In this document: one piece after another, positions 38,643 to 46,374 of the stretch
Position numbering within the stretch: position 1 is the stretch's first letter
Layout of the letters: every line of letters starts with the position of its first letter
DNA from: an uncultured Myxococcales bacterium
GTDB taxonomy: Bacteria > Myxococcota_A > Polyangia > Polyangiales > Polyangiaceae
Direction: 5' to 3'
NCBI GenBank assembly: GCA_937949945.1
Contig: CALFEQ010000178.1
Span: forward strand, 62,001-126,000
DNA length: 64,000 nucleotides
Made by a program: the position numbers and the translations under genes
Notes under the pieces: model-generated
The model's database searches: none
What the model saw: the letters and a program-made list of their open reading frames with translations, nothing else
What the model was told of the DNA's origin: nothing

Positions 38643-38776
38643 GCCACACGCTTCGGCAACCGCCATGCCACTTCGAAACGAGGCCTTTTTCTCGGGCCTG
38701 TCGTGCAGTGGCCTTGGGCCACCGTCCTGCGCCATGACACCCCTGACAGGGCATGTGCCACGGCGCTCTTTGGTGG

Positions 38777-38926
38777 CCTCAGGCCCCGCGTTTGTAGGAT
38801 GCACACATTCCTACCGACGTCAGGAAAGGGTGTAGGTTGCATGCATGCCTCGGCACCGAAGGGGACACGGGTGCGGCCAGCCTCGCGGAAGGGGGCGGTG
38901 TACCGGCTCACCGCTGAGGCCTGAGG
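38777..38926. repeat. MITE-like element 2 (one core, 38-bp period)
   Basis: Inverted ends CCTCAGGCC (38777-38785) and GGCCTGAGG (38918-38926) enclose a core at 38807-38826, ATTCCTACCGACGTCAGGAA, which differs from element 1's core at two bases. The flank TGTAGG-N-TGCA occurs before (38793) and after (38831) the core, again 38 bp apart. Non-coding; it lies between two lipoprotein genes. Confidence 0.6.
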
Positions 38927-38940
38927 TTTGAGGCCTGACC

Positions 38941-39600
38941 TCAAGTCCTCACCAGCGGCACCTGCGCCGTGAGCTTCCAGTCGAGCGGCGGGCCTACGTC
39001 GGTCCGGCGCCAGCGGAGGGTCGCGGTGCCCTTCGTCGGATCGGTGATGACGACTTCGCCGGTCATCTCGACCGCCGGCAGGTTGCCCGAGACGTTCTTG
39101 GTGGTGAACGGGCCCTCCGTCGGAGCTTCGGGGGAGTACGTGTACTTGTGGAGGTTGGGCGCGATCGTCTCGAGCTCGCAGCCGTCGAGGCCCTCTTCTT
39201 CCGCGGTGGCCGTCACGAACGTCGTCGCGATCCGGCCGGTCGCCGTGAGCCGGACGGTCACGCGTACGTCGACGAGCCGAGCGCGGTACTTGCAGAAGCC
39301 CGAGCCTCCGAACTCCACCCAATCTGTGCTCGGGAGGCCCCCGAGCCAGTTGGTGTCCGGAGGCGGCATGCCGGGCGGCAGCGGCGGCTCGACGTCGTTG
39401 GGGTCGACACCATCCGAGGGGAGCGGGTCGCCCTCGCTCGGCGACGTGTCGTCGTCCGTTCCGTCGGTTGGCGTGCGCGAGCGCTTCTTGTCGACGTTCG
39501 TCTTCGTGCTCTCGAACGGCCGCGGTGACGAGACTTCACCGGCACAACCGACGAGGAGCGCGAGCCCGATGACGAGGGCCCATGACGACGAGTACCTCAT
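38941..39600 (-). CDS. Lipoprotein of unknown function
   Basis: 219-residue predicted lipoprotein; the signal ALVIGLALLVGC places the lipid anchor at Cys19. A charged, disordered Asp/Pro-rich linker (PTDGTDDDTSPSEGDPLPSD, PPLPPGMPPP) joins it to a C-terminal beta-rich domain of about 130 residues (WVEFGGSGFCKYRARLVDVR, TATGRIATTFVTATAEEEGL, PAVEMTGEVVITDPTKGTAT). Two Cys in that domain may pair. No family was recognised. It precedes element 2 and the Cys-rich lipoprotein gene on the same strand, which suggests a small cluster of surface lipoproteins. Confidence 0.7.
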   Translation of the reverse strand: MRYSSSWALVIGLALLVGCAGEVSSPRPFESTKTNVDKKRSRTPTDGTDDDTSPSEGDPLPSDGVDPNDVEPPLPPGMPPPDTNWLGGLPSTDWVEFGGSGFCKYRARLVDVRVTVRLTATGRIATTFVTATAEEEGLDGCELETIAPNLHKYTYSPEAPTEGPFTTKNVSGNLPAVEMTGEVVITDPTKGTATLRWRRTDVGPPLDWKLTAQVPLVRT

Positions 39601-39735
39601 GGCCTTCGGCCGCCATGAAGCAAGGACGCTGCCACGCGCTCAGCGTGGAAAATTCCGGGCTTTCCGGCCTCGACGCTCGCCGTGATGGTCGGGTTGGGGA
39701 ATGCCGGTGGTCACTATCGTGAAGGCCGAGCCCCC

Positions 39736-40728
39736 TCAGCGCGGGCCCTCCTTCAGGACCTTCACCGTATCGCCGCGGAGCTCCAGGACCTCGATGGGAC
39801 CGCCGTAGAACTTCGACATGCCGACGTCGATGCGCCAAGCCTTCTCGTCGCACGCCGGGGTGATGCCGGGCCGCTGCACCGTGTGGCCCATCACCATGCG
39901 CTTCGCGTTGAGGGCTCGGAGCGTCTCGTCGAGCTTGGCGCACTCCTCGCGGCCCGGAGCCGCCGAGTACATTCGCGTCCAGAGCGGGCCGTCCTCGGCG
40001 GTGAGCTCCTTGGGGACCTTGCGCGTCTCTCCCATGAGCCAAGCGCGCGTGCCCTCGTTGATCTCGTCGAGCCCTGCGCGCACGTGCTTCGGCAGGACGC
40101 CGCCGTGGACGAAGATCGTGTCGCCGACACGCGCGACCACGGGGCGGCGCGCGAGCATGCGGGCGTAGGGGCCGCCGGGAAGGAAGGCGAGGGCTCGCCC
40201 GCGTTGGATCGGCTCGAGGCCCGCGATTCTCTGCGCGAGCCTCTCGTCGGAGGGCGTCACGTCCGCGAACGCGGCGAACGCGCCGCGCGTCACGTAGCGG
40301 AAGTCGAGCTCCACGTTCATGATCTCGTGGTTGCCCACGAGCGCGACGACGGCGCCGCCGGCCTTCTTCGCCTCGTCCTCGAGGCGCTCGATCATGTCGA
40401 GGATCTTCCGATCGTCGTCGCCACGATCGATGAGGTCGCCCGTCTGGACGACCACGAGCTTGCCGCCGATCCACGCGTCCTTGTCGTCGATCGCACCGGC
40501 GAGCTTGAGAGCGCGGCGCGTCGCATCGAGATCGCCATGGAGGTCACCGATGGCGACCACGCGCTCGGGCGCCGGCTTCGACACCGCGAGCGATCCCGGG
40601 CCTTTCGCCGGCGCCGGCGTCGTGCTCACCGCGGCTTTCTGGACGGGCTCGGGCTCCTTCGTCTTCTCGCAGGCCGCGCAGCCCAGGGCGAGCGCCAGCG
40701 TGGCGGCGAGGGAGATCAGCGCTCGCAT
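39736..40728 (-). CDS. Calcineurin-like metallophosphoesterase, lipoprotein
   Basis: 330-residue exported metallophosphoesterase. The signal ISLAATLALALGC predicts a lipoprotein (an ACE follows). The catalytic motifs of the calcineurin-like fold are complete: VAIGDLHGD, TGDLIDRGDD, VALVGNHEIMN, then IFVHGGV and MVMGHTVQ. It resembles the bacterial PPP/Shelphs-type phosphatases in the wide spacing between GNHE and the two later His motifs. Probable action is protein or small-molecule phosphate ester hydrolysis in the periplasm with two metal ions. The ATG at 40728 follows GAAGGAG. It is monocistronic; the 165 bp upstream holds no gene. Confidence 0.9.
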   Translation of the reverse strand: MRALISLAATLALALGCAACEKTKEPEPVQKAAVSTTPAPAKGPGSLAVSKPAPERVVAIGDLHGDLDATRRALKLAGAIDDKDAWIGGKLVVVQTGDLIDRGDDDRKILDMIERLEDEAKKAGGAVVALVGNHEIMNVELDFRYVTRGAFAAFADVTPSDERLAQRIAGLEPIQRGRALAFLPGGPYARMLARRPVVARVGDTIFVHGGVLPKHVRAGLDEINEGTRAWLMGETRKVPKELTAEDGPLWTRMYSAAPGREECAKLDETLRALNAKRMVMGHTVQRPGITPACDEKAWRIDVGMSKFYGGPIEVLELRGDTVKVLKEGPR

Positions 40729-40893
40729 CGCTCCTTCACGGAATGCAGCGTCGCCCTCGACGGACGAGGGCCGGGCCTCGGGGAGGGGGACGACCCGGCC
40801 GTGCGTCCGAGCACGAGGCCACCGGTGGCTGGCCTGTGAGCGGTCCACGGCACGGAGGCTCGCTCCGTGCGGAGGACCGCGAGCTGCCCTGCA

Positions 40894-41217
40894 TCAGAAC
40901 TTCACCGACGAGCCGCAGCCGCAGCTGCCGGTGACGTTCGGGTTGTTGAACTTGAAGCCCGAGCCGTGGACGCCCTCCACGTAGTCGATCTCGGTGTTCT
41001 CGAGGTACTGGTAGCTCAGCGGATCGACGTAGAGCTTGATGCCCTTGTCCTCGAACTGCTCGTCCAGCTCGGTCGTCTGGTCCTCGAAGTAGAGGTCGTA
41101 CGTGAACCCGGCGCAGCCTCCGCCGACGACGCGAAGGCGAAGACCCTGGTTGGTGAGGTCCTCGGCCTCGGCGATCTCCTTCACCTTCGCCGCAGCGCGC
41201 TCCGTAAGCGTGATCAT
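40894..41217 (-). CDS. erpA: A-type iron-sulfur cluster carrier (ErpA/IscA family)
   Basis: 107-residue cytoplasmic Fe-S carrier that receives clusters and passes them to apoproteins. The three conserved Cys are in place: Cys35 in GGGCAGF, and Cys99 and Cys101 in GSCGCGS. ITLTERAAAKVKEIAEAE and GVHGSGFKFNNPNVTGSC are typical of the ErpA/IscA group. No isc or suf genes are next to it, so choosing ErpA over IscA/SufA is a judgement. A TATAGT hexamer ends only 6 bp before the ATG, which raises the possibility of a leaderless message. Confidence 0.92.
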   Translation of the reverse strand: MITLTERAAAKVKEIAEAEDLTNQGLRLRVVGGGCAGFTYDLYFEDQTTELDEQFEDKGIKLYVDPLSYQYLENTEIDYVEGVHGSGFKFNNPNVTGSCGCGSSVKF

Positions 41218-41223
41218 GCCTGG

Positions 41224-41253
41224 ACTATAGGCAGAATTCTTGCGGTGTGCCAG
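41224..41253 (-). promoter_or_regulatory. Possible promoter giving a leaderless erpA message
   Basis: On the minus strand, CTGGCA and TATAGT are separated by 18 bp, and TATAGT is followed by only 6 bp before the ATG. If used, transcription would start at or next to the start codon. Weak -35 match. Confidence 0.3.
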
Positions 41254-41361
41254 GTGGCGCGCCGCCGGCGCGCAGTCCTCAGTCCTCAGCAGGAAGCGTC
41301 AGAGGCTCAGGCTCTCCGGGGAGGCACCATCGAGCGCAGGCGGAAGAGCCGCTCGTGCATC

Positions 41362-41389
41362 TGGAGCCTGGAGCCCGGAGCCTGGAGCC
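41362..41389. repeat. Four tandem YGGAGCC heptamers, second copy
   Basis: Units TGGAGCC, TGGAGCC, CGGAGCC, TGGAGCC in a row, matching the arrangement at 2009-2036. It sits in the 195-bp gap between the erpA start and the end of the propeller gene, 23 bp from that gene's stop. Confidence 0.6.
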
Positions 41390-41412
41390 TCTCGAAGCTG
41401 AGGACCGAAGCC

Positions 41413-42825
41413 TCACTCCTCGGGATCCCGCGGGTCGGGCCGCTGGACGTCCGGTCCGGCCGAGCTTCCCGGCGGTACCGGCCGCCGCGGGACCGTCGCG
41501 AGTGCGCTCACGATCTTGGCGACGACGCCGCCCTCGCACGTCACGACGAAGGCGCCGTCGCCGAACGGCGTCAGCCCGATGACGCCGGAGCGCGTGCCCC
41601 TGGAGCAGACCGTTTCGCCGATCGTCTCGACCGCTCCCTCCGGGCTGACGACGCCGATCTGCCCCTCCGTCGTCGCGAACGCGATCGCGCCGCGCGCGTC
41701 GACGAGCGTGCCGACGCTCGGGAGCGCGACCTGCGGGGCGCTGCCGCCGTCGGGGAGGACGATCGGCGGCAACGAGGCGATCGGCGCGCGGACGAGCTCC
41801 TGGCCGCTCGGATCGACCGTGACGGCGAGGAGGCGCGCCTGCGTCGGCGCGCTCATCCTCAGCGCGAGGAGTGTCGCGAGCGACCGGCCCTTCCCGAGGG
41901 ACCGCGCCGCGGGCGGACCGGCGTACAGGCCCGTCTGCGCGATCGCCCGCGTGGACCGGGTGCCGCGCGCGAGGTCGACCTCGACGAGCTGGCCGTTGTC
42001 GACGACACCGAGGAGCGTCGTGTCGTCGACGAGCACGGCGCCGCCGTCGACGCGCCCACCGAAGGAGCCGAGCCGAACGGGCTCGCGACCGGGCGCCCAG
42101 CCGTAGACCGCGCCCGAGGTCGTCACGGCCAGCACTTTGTCCGAGGAAGCGAGGAGGGGAGCACCTGGTGGCTCGGGGATCGCGCTCCGCGAGCGGACGT
42201 TCCCCTCCGCGTCGAGGACGACGAGGTCGGTCATCGTCGCGACCACGACGCCGCCGTCGTCGAGGGCGACCGGCGCGGCGGCCGGGTTTCGCTCGCCGCC
42301 GATGCGCGTGGAGAAGCGGACGCGCGCGAGCGAGCGGCGAACGCCGATGACGTCACCGGTGCCCGTCGTGAAGACGACCGTCCCGTCCGACGTGAGCGCG
42401 GCGGGACCGACCTGCGCCGCTCCGACCTTCACCATCCCGCGCTCTTCGCCGTCGGCGTCGAGGAAGGTCACGTCGCCCCGCGAGGCGATGACCGCCAGCG
42501 TGCCGTCGCCTCCGCTCAGGGCCGGTTGTTCGAGCGTGAGGCCCGTCGCCTTGCGCCAAGCGAGCCGTAGCGTGCCGGACGGCAGCGGCGTCTTCGAGAG
42601 GCCGCTACGGCGCGCGTCGACCCGGTGCATCGGCGACGCGCCGGGAGGCGGCCCGACGACGAGCACCGTGGGGCGCCGCGGATCGATGCGCTGGGCCTCT
42701 GCATCGCGGAGCCCGAATGCGAGACCGGCTCCGGCGGCGACGGCCGCGATCGCCGCGACCGCGCGCCACGGGCGTGCGCGGAAGGCGCGGGCGAGGCTCC
42801 TCGACGACGCGGGCGACGCGCTCAC
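41413..42825 (-). CDS. Membrane-anchored PQQ-like beta-propeller protein
   Basis: 470-residue protein with one N-terminal hydrophobic segment (AVAAIAAVAAGAGLAFGL) acting as signal or anchor. It is followed by about seven PQQ/Kelch-like blades: LTLEQPALSGGDGTLAVIAS, VGPAALTSDGTVVFTTGTGD, NPAAAPVALDDGGVVVATMT, APLLASSDKVLAVTTSG, GGAVLVDDTTLLGVVDNG. This BamB-like pattern suggests a periplasmic scaffold, not an enzyme. Its GTG overlaps the stop of the zinc-ribbon gene (GTGA, 42822-42825), so the two proteins are probably made in step and may interact. The C-terminus is Pro-rich. No ligand motif is seen. Confidence 0.78.
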   Translation of the reverse strand: MSASPASSRSLARAFRARPWRAVAAIAAVAAGAGLAFGLRDAEAQRIDPRRPTVLVVGPPPGASPMHRVDARRSGLSKTPLPSGTLRLAWRKATGLTLEQPALSGGDGTLAVIASRGDVTFLDADGEERGMVKVGAAQVGPAALTSDGTVVFTTGTGDVIGVRRSLARVRFSTRIGGERNPAAAPVALDDGGVVVATMTDLVVLDAEGNVRSRSAIPEPPGAPLLASSDKVLAVTTSGAVYGWAPGREPVRLGSFGGRVDGGAVLVDDTTLLGVVDNGQLVEVDLARGTRSTRAIAQTGLYAGPPAARSLGKGRSLATLLALRMSAPTQARLLAVTVDPSGQELVRAPIASLPPIVLPDGGSAPQVALPSVGTLVDARGAIAFATTEGQIGVVSPEGAVETIGETVCSRGTRSGVIGLTPFGDGAFVVTCEGGVVAKIVSALATVPRRPVPPGSSAGPDVQRPDPRDPEE

Positions 42826-44981
42826 TTCTTCGCTCCCGTTCGGACGATCACGAGCACGCCCTCCACGTCGGGGACGTTCTTCCCGCCCGAGCTGACGGTT
42901 CCGAGGATGCGTCCGTAGGCACGGACGGAGGCGCCGCGCGCGGCTCTGACCTCCTCGCCGTGCACGACGCGTACGACGCACGCGCCTTTGGCCGAGCACG
43001 CCCGCTTCTCCTCGACGAGCATCACCGTGTAGCCCTGCGCGATGCGGATCTCGAGGACCTCGCCCTCGACGACCGCGAGCTTGCCGACGTTGGCGGCCGT
43101 GTCGGCGCCGAACGTGTCGACCCCGATCGGCCCCTGCGCATCGAGGGTCTTCGCGGCGGCATCCAGGGAGGCGACCCGCACGACCTTCGCGCGCGCCGTC
43201 CGCGGCGCGAGCGGCGGTGCGCTGGCGACGAGCGTGAGCGTCTTGTCGCCTTGCGCCGGGAGCTCGACGCGGACCGCGAAGCGACCCTGCGCGTCCACCG
43301 CGACCGACTGCCCGTCGATCGAGAGCGTTCCGCCCGGCTTCGTCTGCCCGACGACGGCCGCGGTCGAACGATCGGTGAAGAGCTCGACGCCCGGCGCGTC
43401 GAGGTGGAGCGGCGTGATGGTGGCGCGGACGACGAGCTGACCGCTCTCGGGTGCGGTGGAGCCCTTCGGCTTCACCGTGAAGGGGATCGTCCGCTCGAGC
43501 ACCTTCTGCTCGCTGCTCGTGCCTTCGACTTCGCCTGCGACGTCGATCGATCGCGACCCTCTGCCGGACGCGTCGAGGGTCACCGGCTGACCGTCGACGG
43601 TGATCTCGGTGCCTTCGAGGGCCTCGACGCGAACGGTGATCGCCGGCGGCGTCGAGGTGAGCGTCGAGAGGTCCGCCTTCACCCGGTAGGCGACGGGCAC
43701 GTGGATCTTCACGGTCTCGTCGCGCCCAGCGCCCGGTCGATCGATCTGGACCTCGAGCCGGTTGTCGCCGATCGACAGCGGCGCGGGCAGCGGAAGAACG
43801 GCGGCTCCGCCCTCGACCTTCGTCGACGACGCGCCGAGCGCGATCACGGTCCCGTCCGGGCAGGACTCGCACCGGATGGCGAGCGACTCCTTGCCCGTCT
43901 CGTCGAGCTGCGGCTGCGCGCTGAGGGGCGCGCCGGAGCGGAGGACCAAGAGCGCGGCGCCGCCGCCGATCAGAAGGACGATCACGAACACGATCGCGAC
44001 GACGGCCACGGCGGGCACGCCCTTCTTCGCGACCGGGCGCGGCGGCTCGGGCAGCGGCTCCACCACGAGCGGCGGGGGAGGCGGGACGATGGGCGGCGGC
44101 GCCTCGTCGACGCGAGCGCTCGGAGCGGGGTGCATCGGTGCCGACGGAGAGGCGCCTTGCTCTCCCGGACGCGTGGGCGCGATTCCGGGGACCGCGACGC
44201 CGAGCAGCGTCCCCATCCGGCCCGGCGGCTCCGGCGGTCGCTCGTGCGTCGGTGCGATGCCGGGCATCGCGACGCCGAGCATCGTCTTCATCGCGGAGGG
44301 GAGCGCTTGCGGGTTTGCGACCGGGGCGTTCGCCGGCGCGCCCACTGCAGGCATCCCGAGGATCGTCTGCTTGTCACCCAGCGCCGGCATCGCGGCCTGA
44401 CGGGCCCCTCCCTCCACGTTGACGCTCTGCGAGAGCGGGCTCTGGCTCCGCGGGCTCTCGCGCTGGGGGGCCTTCGTCGCGTCCGAGGACTGCGCCGCGC
44501 CATCCGTCGGGGACGCGCCCGCCGGCGTGGGCGCCGCCGCGTCGACCGAGCCGCCGAGCACCATCGTCTTGCCGAGCGCCGGCTCACGCCCTTTCGCCGG
44601 CGCGTCTTTCGGCTCGGGGCTCGCTGCGGGCGCCGGCTGCGGCGCGGCTTCGGCGCTCGCGGTCGGCTCCGGCGCGTCGGGAGCTCTCGGCGCGTCGTCG
44701 GGCTTCGATCCCCGAGGAGAGGGATCGAACAGCGTCTGGCCGAGATTCGTCGGAGCGGCGACCGGAGCGACCGCGTGTCCGATCACGGTCGCCATCCCGG
44801 GACGCGCGCCCGCGTGCGGGGACGCGACGGGCGGGGGATCCGCGGTCGCGTCGTCGATCGTCTTCGGGATCGCGCGCGGGCCGGGCTGGGCCGCCACGTC
44901 GAACGTCCGCCCGCAGTGCCCGCAGAAGCGAGCCTGAGCGGGGGAGTCGGCGCCGCAGTGAGGACAGGCCTTGGTGCTCAC
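42822..44981 (-). CDS. Zinc-ribbon membrane protein with repeated T-x-L-G motifs
   Basis: 719 residues. The N-terminus is a zinc ribbon (CPHCGADSPAQARFCGHCG, residues 6-24). About 280 disordered Pro/Ala-rich residues carry recurring short motifs: TVIGHAV, KTMVLGGS, KQTILGMP, KTMLGVAMPGIAP and GTLLGVAVPGIAP. A Pro-rich segment leads to one transmembrane helix (VAVVAIVFVIVLLIGGGAAL, about 322-346). The periplasmic part has repeated Ig-like or carbohydrate-binding-type beta domains (GGTLSIDGQSVAVDAQGRFA, LEGTEITVDGQPVTLDASG) and a final OB-like domain of about 90 residues. It starts the two-gene unit with the propeller protein. The Thr-containing repeats look like kinase/FHA ligand motifs (inference). 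Confidence 0.75.
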   Translation of the reverse strand: MSTKACPHCGADSPAQARFCGHCGRTFDVAAQPGPRAIPKTIDDATADPPPVASPHAGARPGMATVIGHAVAPVAAPTNLGQTLFDPSPRGSKPDDAPRAPDAPEPTASAEAAPQPAPAASPEPKDAPAKGREPALGKTMVLGGSVDAAAPTPAGASPTDGAAQSSDATKAPQRESPRSQSPLSQSVNVEGGARQAAMPALGDKQTILGMPAVGAPANAPVANPQALPSAMKTMLGVAMPGIAPTHERPPEPPGRMGTLLGVAVPGIAPTRPGEQGASPSAPMHPAPSARVDEAPPPIVPPPPPLVVEPLPEPPRPVAKKGVPAVAVVAIVFVIVLLIGGGAALLVLRSGAPLSAQPQLDETGKESLAIRCESCPDGTVIALGASSTKVEGGAAVLPLPAPLSIGDNRLEVQIDRPGAGRDETVKIHVPVAYRVKADLSTLTSTPPAITVRVEALEGTEITVDGQPVTLDASGRGSRSIDVAGEVEGTSSEQKVLERTIPFTVKPKGSTAPESGQLVVRATITPLHLDAPGVELFTDRSTAAVVGQTKPGGTLSIDGQSVAVDAQGRFAVRVELPAQGDKTLTLVASAPPLAPRTARAKVVRVASLDAAAKTLDAQGPIGVDTFGADTAANVGKLAVVEGEVLEIRIAQGYTVMLVEEKRACSAKGACVVRVVHGEEVRAARGASVRAYGRILGTVSSGGKNVPDVEGVLVIVRTGAKK

Positions 44982-45150
44982 TCGACGGGGACATTACGCC
45001 GAAAGTCGCCGAAATCGGAGGCCGGAGTGCACGGCCGTCGCCGAGCGCCCCCGGTCGCGGGGCGGAGCCGGCTCCGACGGATGGGCACGAGAAGCGCGAG
45101 CGCGATCGCAGCGCTTGCCAGACCGAGCCCAGCCTGCGATGTAGAGCCTC

Positions 45151-45957
45151 GTGCGCGCCTTCGTGCTCGGGAGCGGATCGAGCGGTAACGCGCTGCTCAT
45201 CGAGTCCTGCGGCACGAAGGTCATGATCGACGCGGGCGTGGGGCCGCGCCTCGTCGCCGCACGTCTGGCCGAGCTCGGCATCGAGCTCCGCCCAGGCGAC
45301 CTGCACGGCATCGTGGCGACGCATCACCACGGCGACCACTACGCGCACGCCGACCGGCTCGCGGCCGTTTTCCAGACCCCGCTCTACCTCCACGCCGGCC
45401 TCGAGCCTCCGCCTCCGCCCACGTCCGGGCGAGCCGGCGATCCGGTCGAGGTCCGGCGCTACGAGATCGGGCGCGATTTCAGGATCGGCGACGTCACGGT
45501 GAGCACCGTGCAGGTCCCGCACGATGCGACGCAGGTCGCCGTCCGCGTCGCCGGGAAGAACGCCGCCATCGGCGTGGCGACCGACGTCGGGCGCGTCACG
45601 CCCGGCCTCGTCGCGCTCCTCGCCGACTGCGACGCCGCGCTCGTCGAGGCGAATCATTGCCCGGAGATGCTCGCCGCGAGCGAGTACCCCGACGTGGTGA
45701 AGCGGCGCGTGAGCGGCGGCTTCGGACACTTGTCGAACGAGCAGGCCGCGGAGCTCGCGGCGCGGCTGGTCGGGTCGAGGCTGTCGAGGCTCTGGCTCGG
45801 ACACCTCTCGCGATCGAACAACACGCCGGAGCGCGCGCTCGACGTGGTCGCGTCGCGGGCGCGTCGCATCGACGTCGACGTGGTGCCCGGGACGTCCCCG
45901 GTCGCTCTCGACGTCCGCTCGGTCCGACCCTACCAGCTCGGCCTGCCGTTCGCCTGA
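45151..45957 (+). CDS. MBL-fold metallohydrolase, YycJ/WalJ-like
   Basis: 268-residue cytoplasmic metallo-beta-lactamase-fold hydrolase. The two-metal motif ATHHHGDHYAH (HHHGDH at 58-63) is present, with LGSGSSGNALLIESCGTKVM at the N-terminus, the metal-bridging Asp in GVATDVGRVTPG, LVEANHCPEML and the late His in LWLGHLSRSNNTPE. This layout is that of YycJ/WalJ proteins, some of which act as DNA exonucleases, as opposed to lactamases or glyoxalases. Start is a GTG at 45151; the nearby ATG at 45139 runs into a stop at once. No operon partner is obvious. Confidence 0.88.
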   Translation: MRAFVLGSGSSGNALLIESCGTKVMIDAGVGPRLVAARLAELGIELRPGDLHGIVATHHHGDHYAHADRLAAVFQTPLYLHAGLEPPPPPTSGRAGDPVEVRRYEIGRDFRIGDVTVSTVQVPHDATQVAVRVAGKNAAIGVATDVGRVTPGLVALLADCDAALVEANHCPEMLAASEYPDVVKRRVSGGFGHLSNEQAAELAARLVGSRLSRLWLGHLSRSNNTPERALDVVASRARRIDVDVVPGTSPVALDVRSVRPYQLGLPFA

Positions 45958-46046
45958 CTCGAGGGTCGGTCGAGAGGCGCGCGGCGGAGCTCGGCCGAAC
46001 GCATGGGCTAGCGCCCGGCGGGCCGCACAGGTAAAGAGCCGCTGCC

Positions 46047-46364
46047 ATGAGCGAACCCCGTCTCGTCAAATGCAGGAAGCTCGGTAAGGAGCTGCCCGGA
46101 CTCGCGAAGCCTCCTTACAAGAACGAGCTCGGCAAGCGCATCTACGAGGAGATCTCGAAAGAAGCGTGGGACATGTGGGTCCGCGACTCGGTCAAGTACG
46201 TCAACACGTACCGCGTCGACCTGACCTCGCCGGAGGGGCAGAAGTTCATGTTCGAGCAGGCCGAGATCTACTTCGGCTTCAAGGAGGGCCAGCTCGCCAG
46301 GACGGCGTTCACGCCGGCGGAGCCCGAGGCCGGCGCAGGCGACGAGAAGAAAGACGACGAGTGA
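46047..46364 (+). CDS. YggX-like Fe(II)-trafficking / oxidative damage protection protein
   Basis: 105-residue cytoplasmic protein of the YggX family, linked in enterobacteria to protection of Fe-S enzymes from oxidative damage. The hallmark LGKRIYEEISKEAWDMW is present, with the C-terminal FGFKEGQLARTAFTPAEPEA and an acidic tail. The N-terminal Cys that YggX proteins carry early is found in VKCRKLG. The ATG at 46047 starts 89 bp after the MBL gene; the Fe-S flavoprotein gene begins 10 bp after its stop. That tight spacing suggests YggX helps protect or load the flavoprotein's clusters (inference). Confidence 0.9.
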   Translation: MSEPRLVKCRKLGKELPGLAKPPYKNELGKRIYEEISKEAWDMWVRDSVKYVNTYRVDLTSPEGQKFMFEQAEIYFGFKEGQLARTAFTPAEPEAGAGDEKKDDE

Positions 46365-46374
46365 GGGAGAAACC

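Noticed and set aside
38121..38826. Repeated 20-mers with 38-bp spacing considered as a CRISPR array
   Set aside because: Only two copies are adjacent, the intervening DNA is 18 bp and partly conserved between elements, and no cas genes are present.
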